NCBI GenBank assembly: GCA_025656675.1
Contig: JAHXHN010000010.1
Location: 30,716 to 94,715, forward strand
DNA length: 64,000 nt
Direction: 5' to 3'
Source: Candidatus Thiodiazotropha sp. (ex Codakia rugifera)
Lineage (GTDB): Bacteria > Pseudomonadota > Gammaproteobacteria > Chromatiales > Chromatiaceae
A program made the translations under genes and the position numbers. The notes beneath the pieces were generated by a model. It saw nothing but the letters and a program-made list of their open reading frames with translations, made no database searches and was not told where the DNA came from. Shown here in pieces: positions 63,287 through 64,000 of the stretch. Within the stretch, counting starts at the first letter, position 1. The number at the start of each line of letters is the position of its first letter.

Positions 63287-64000
63287 ATCGCAAACATCTT
63301 CATCTCATACCGACGCGAAGACAGTGCGGATGTCACAGGTAGGATACATGACCGCCTTGTCGAACATTTTGGAGAATCGGCCCTGTTCATGGATGTCGAC
63401 GATATCCCCTTGGGTGTCGATTTTTCCAAGTACATCGATGAGAAAGTCAGTCAGTGCGAAGTATTACTGGCCATTATCGGTCGTGACTGGCTATCAGTCA
63501 CTGATGAAGAAGGCAATCGTCGCCTGGATCTAGCAGGTGACTTTGTTCGCACAGAACTGGAATCTGCGCTGAAGCGGAATATTCCGGTGATCCCTCTATT
63601 AGTCCGTCGCGCATCAATGCCCGAAGCCGATGATCTGCCAGAAAGTATCCGGGCGTTTTCCACAAGAAATGGTATGCGTGTACGGGCAGACCCGGACTTT
63701 CGTACAGATTGCGACCGATTGATCGATGGCCTTGTACGGGACATGACGGGTAGGAGACCATTAGTGTCCTCTCACGCGCATGCAGCAGCAAAGCCTTCTA
63801 TCTGGAAGCGTAAAGCAGTCATGATCGGTGCACTTGGCACTCTATTCCTGCTCGCCATTACCGGCCTCTTCATTGGTTATGAAGGCATTTCAGGCAAGGC
63901 ACCGGCCATTGTCGGGTTTCGTGTCAATCCTGACAAGATCAAGCAAGGGTCAACCACGACTTTGAGTTGGAGAACGAAGTATGCCGATGCGGTAAAAATT
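63287..64000 (+). CDS. TIR-domain membrane protein, apparent ATC start, runs off the window
   Basis: 238 codons are visible. Residues 2-145 form a TIR_2 domain: ANIFISYRREDSADVTGRI, FMDVDDIPLGVDFSKYIDE, LLAIIGRDWL, and VRTELESALKRNIPVIPLLV, where the Glu is the NADase-type candidate. A membrane helix follows near 178-197 (AVMIGALGTLFLLAITGLFIGY in outline). Then comes an Ig-like beta segment (FRVNPDKIKQGSTTTLSW) to the window edge. Family members begin MANIFISYRRE; here the Met codon is ATC, with AGGAGG six bases upstream and no usual start codon in frame back to a stop at 63236. TIR proteins serve in defence (NAD+ cleavage) or signalling. Confidence 0.72.
   Translation, partial: MANIFISYRREDSADVTGRIHDRLVEHFGESALFMDVDDIPLGVDFSKYIDEKVSQCEVLLAIIGRDWLSVTDEEGNRRLDLAGDFVRTELESALKRNIPVIPLLVRRASMPEADDLPESIRAFSTRNGMRVRADPDFRTDCDRLIDGLVRDMTGRRPLVSSHAHAAAKPSIWKRKAVMIGALGTLFLLAITGLFIGYEGISGKAPAIVGFRVNPDKIKQGSTTTLSWRTKYADAVKI

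Overview
The window reads as chromosomal DNA of a Gammaproteobacterium. The supporting signs are: an RF2 gene with the E. coli-type +1 frameshift site; ogt-xerD-yajQ-dsbC and rnr-rlmB gene pairs; LysS next to RF2; LpxH, LpxR and DgkA envelope genes; and a MoxR-DUF58-TgpA cluster. The style (GAK-type cassette, FimX-like protein, many REP palindromes) resembles Chromatiales or sulfur-oxidiser-like genomes, but that placement is inference. Gene density is high and most genes are housekeeping.

Layout. 1-9.6 kb: end of a beta-helix protein, an outer-membrane barrel, rlmB-rnr, a CPA2 antiporter, lysS, prfB. 9.8-20.3 kb: a sigma-like protein, a glycosyltransferase-nucleosidase pair, an SDR-TrmO pair, a FimX-like composite signalling protein, an ABC exporter and an LpxR-like deacylase. 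20.4-29.2 kb: a long minus-strand run containing a GAK-type cassette (amphi-Trp protein, HprK-related kinase, ATP-grasp enzyme). It is interleaved with two histidine phosphatases, a metallophosphatase, two Nudix domains and a PhoU/APH-kinase fusion. This is the most promising undescribed system: it combines several phosphoryl-transfer and phosphate-removal enzymes with no known substrate.

29.3-36.3 kb: dgkA, an LpxH-like hydrolase with a GT4 glycosyltransferase, a RAYT transposase remnant embedded in a REP copy, DUF302, an AraC regulator, an AbiE-like toxin-antitoxin pair with a readable promoter and operator, and a small secreted protein bracketed by REPs. 36.3-38.6 kb: a slipin and, upstream on the same strand, an unusual RNA locus. 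It has a perfect-consensus promoter, a leader ending in an intrinsic terminator, tRNA-Lys(CTT), a class I-shaped tRNA with anticodon CAG, tRNA-Asn(GTT) lacking CCA, an anticodon-less tRNA mimic, a three-way junction with two CsrA-like GGA loops, and a second terminator.

38.9-53 kb: a lipoprotein hydrolase, a cupin, mutS, a 470-bp nested inverted-repeat element, dodecin, PilZ, FHA and PP2C proteins, dsbC-yajQ-xerD-ogt, YcgN-DUF3549 and icd. 53.3-64 kb: moxR-DUF58-tgpA, an RND efflux pair, lepB, and a TIR-domain membrane protein that runs off the right edge and appears to start at ATC. At least 13 copies of one REP-like palindrome are scattered through the intergenic spaces.
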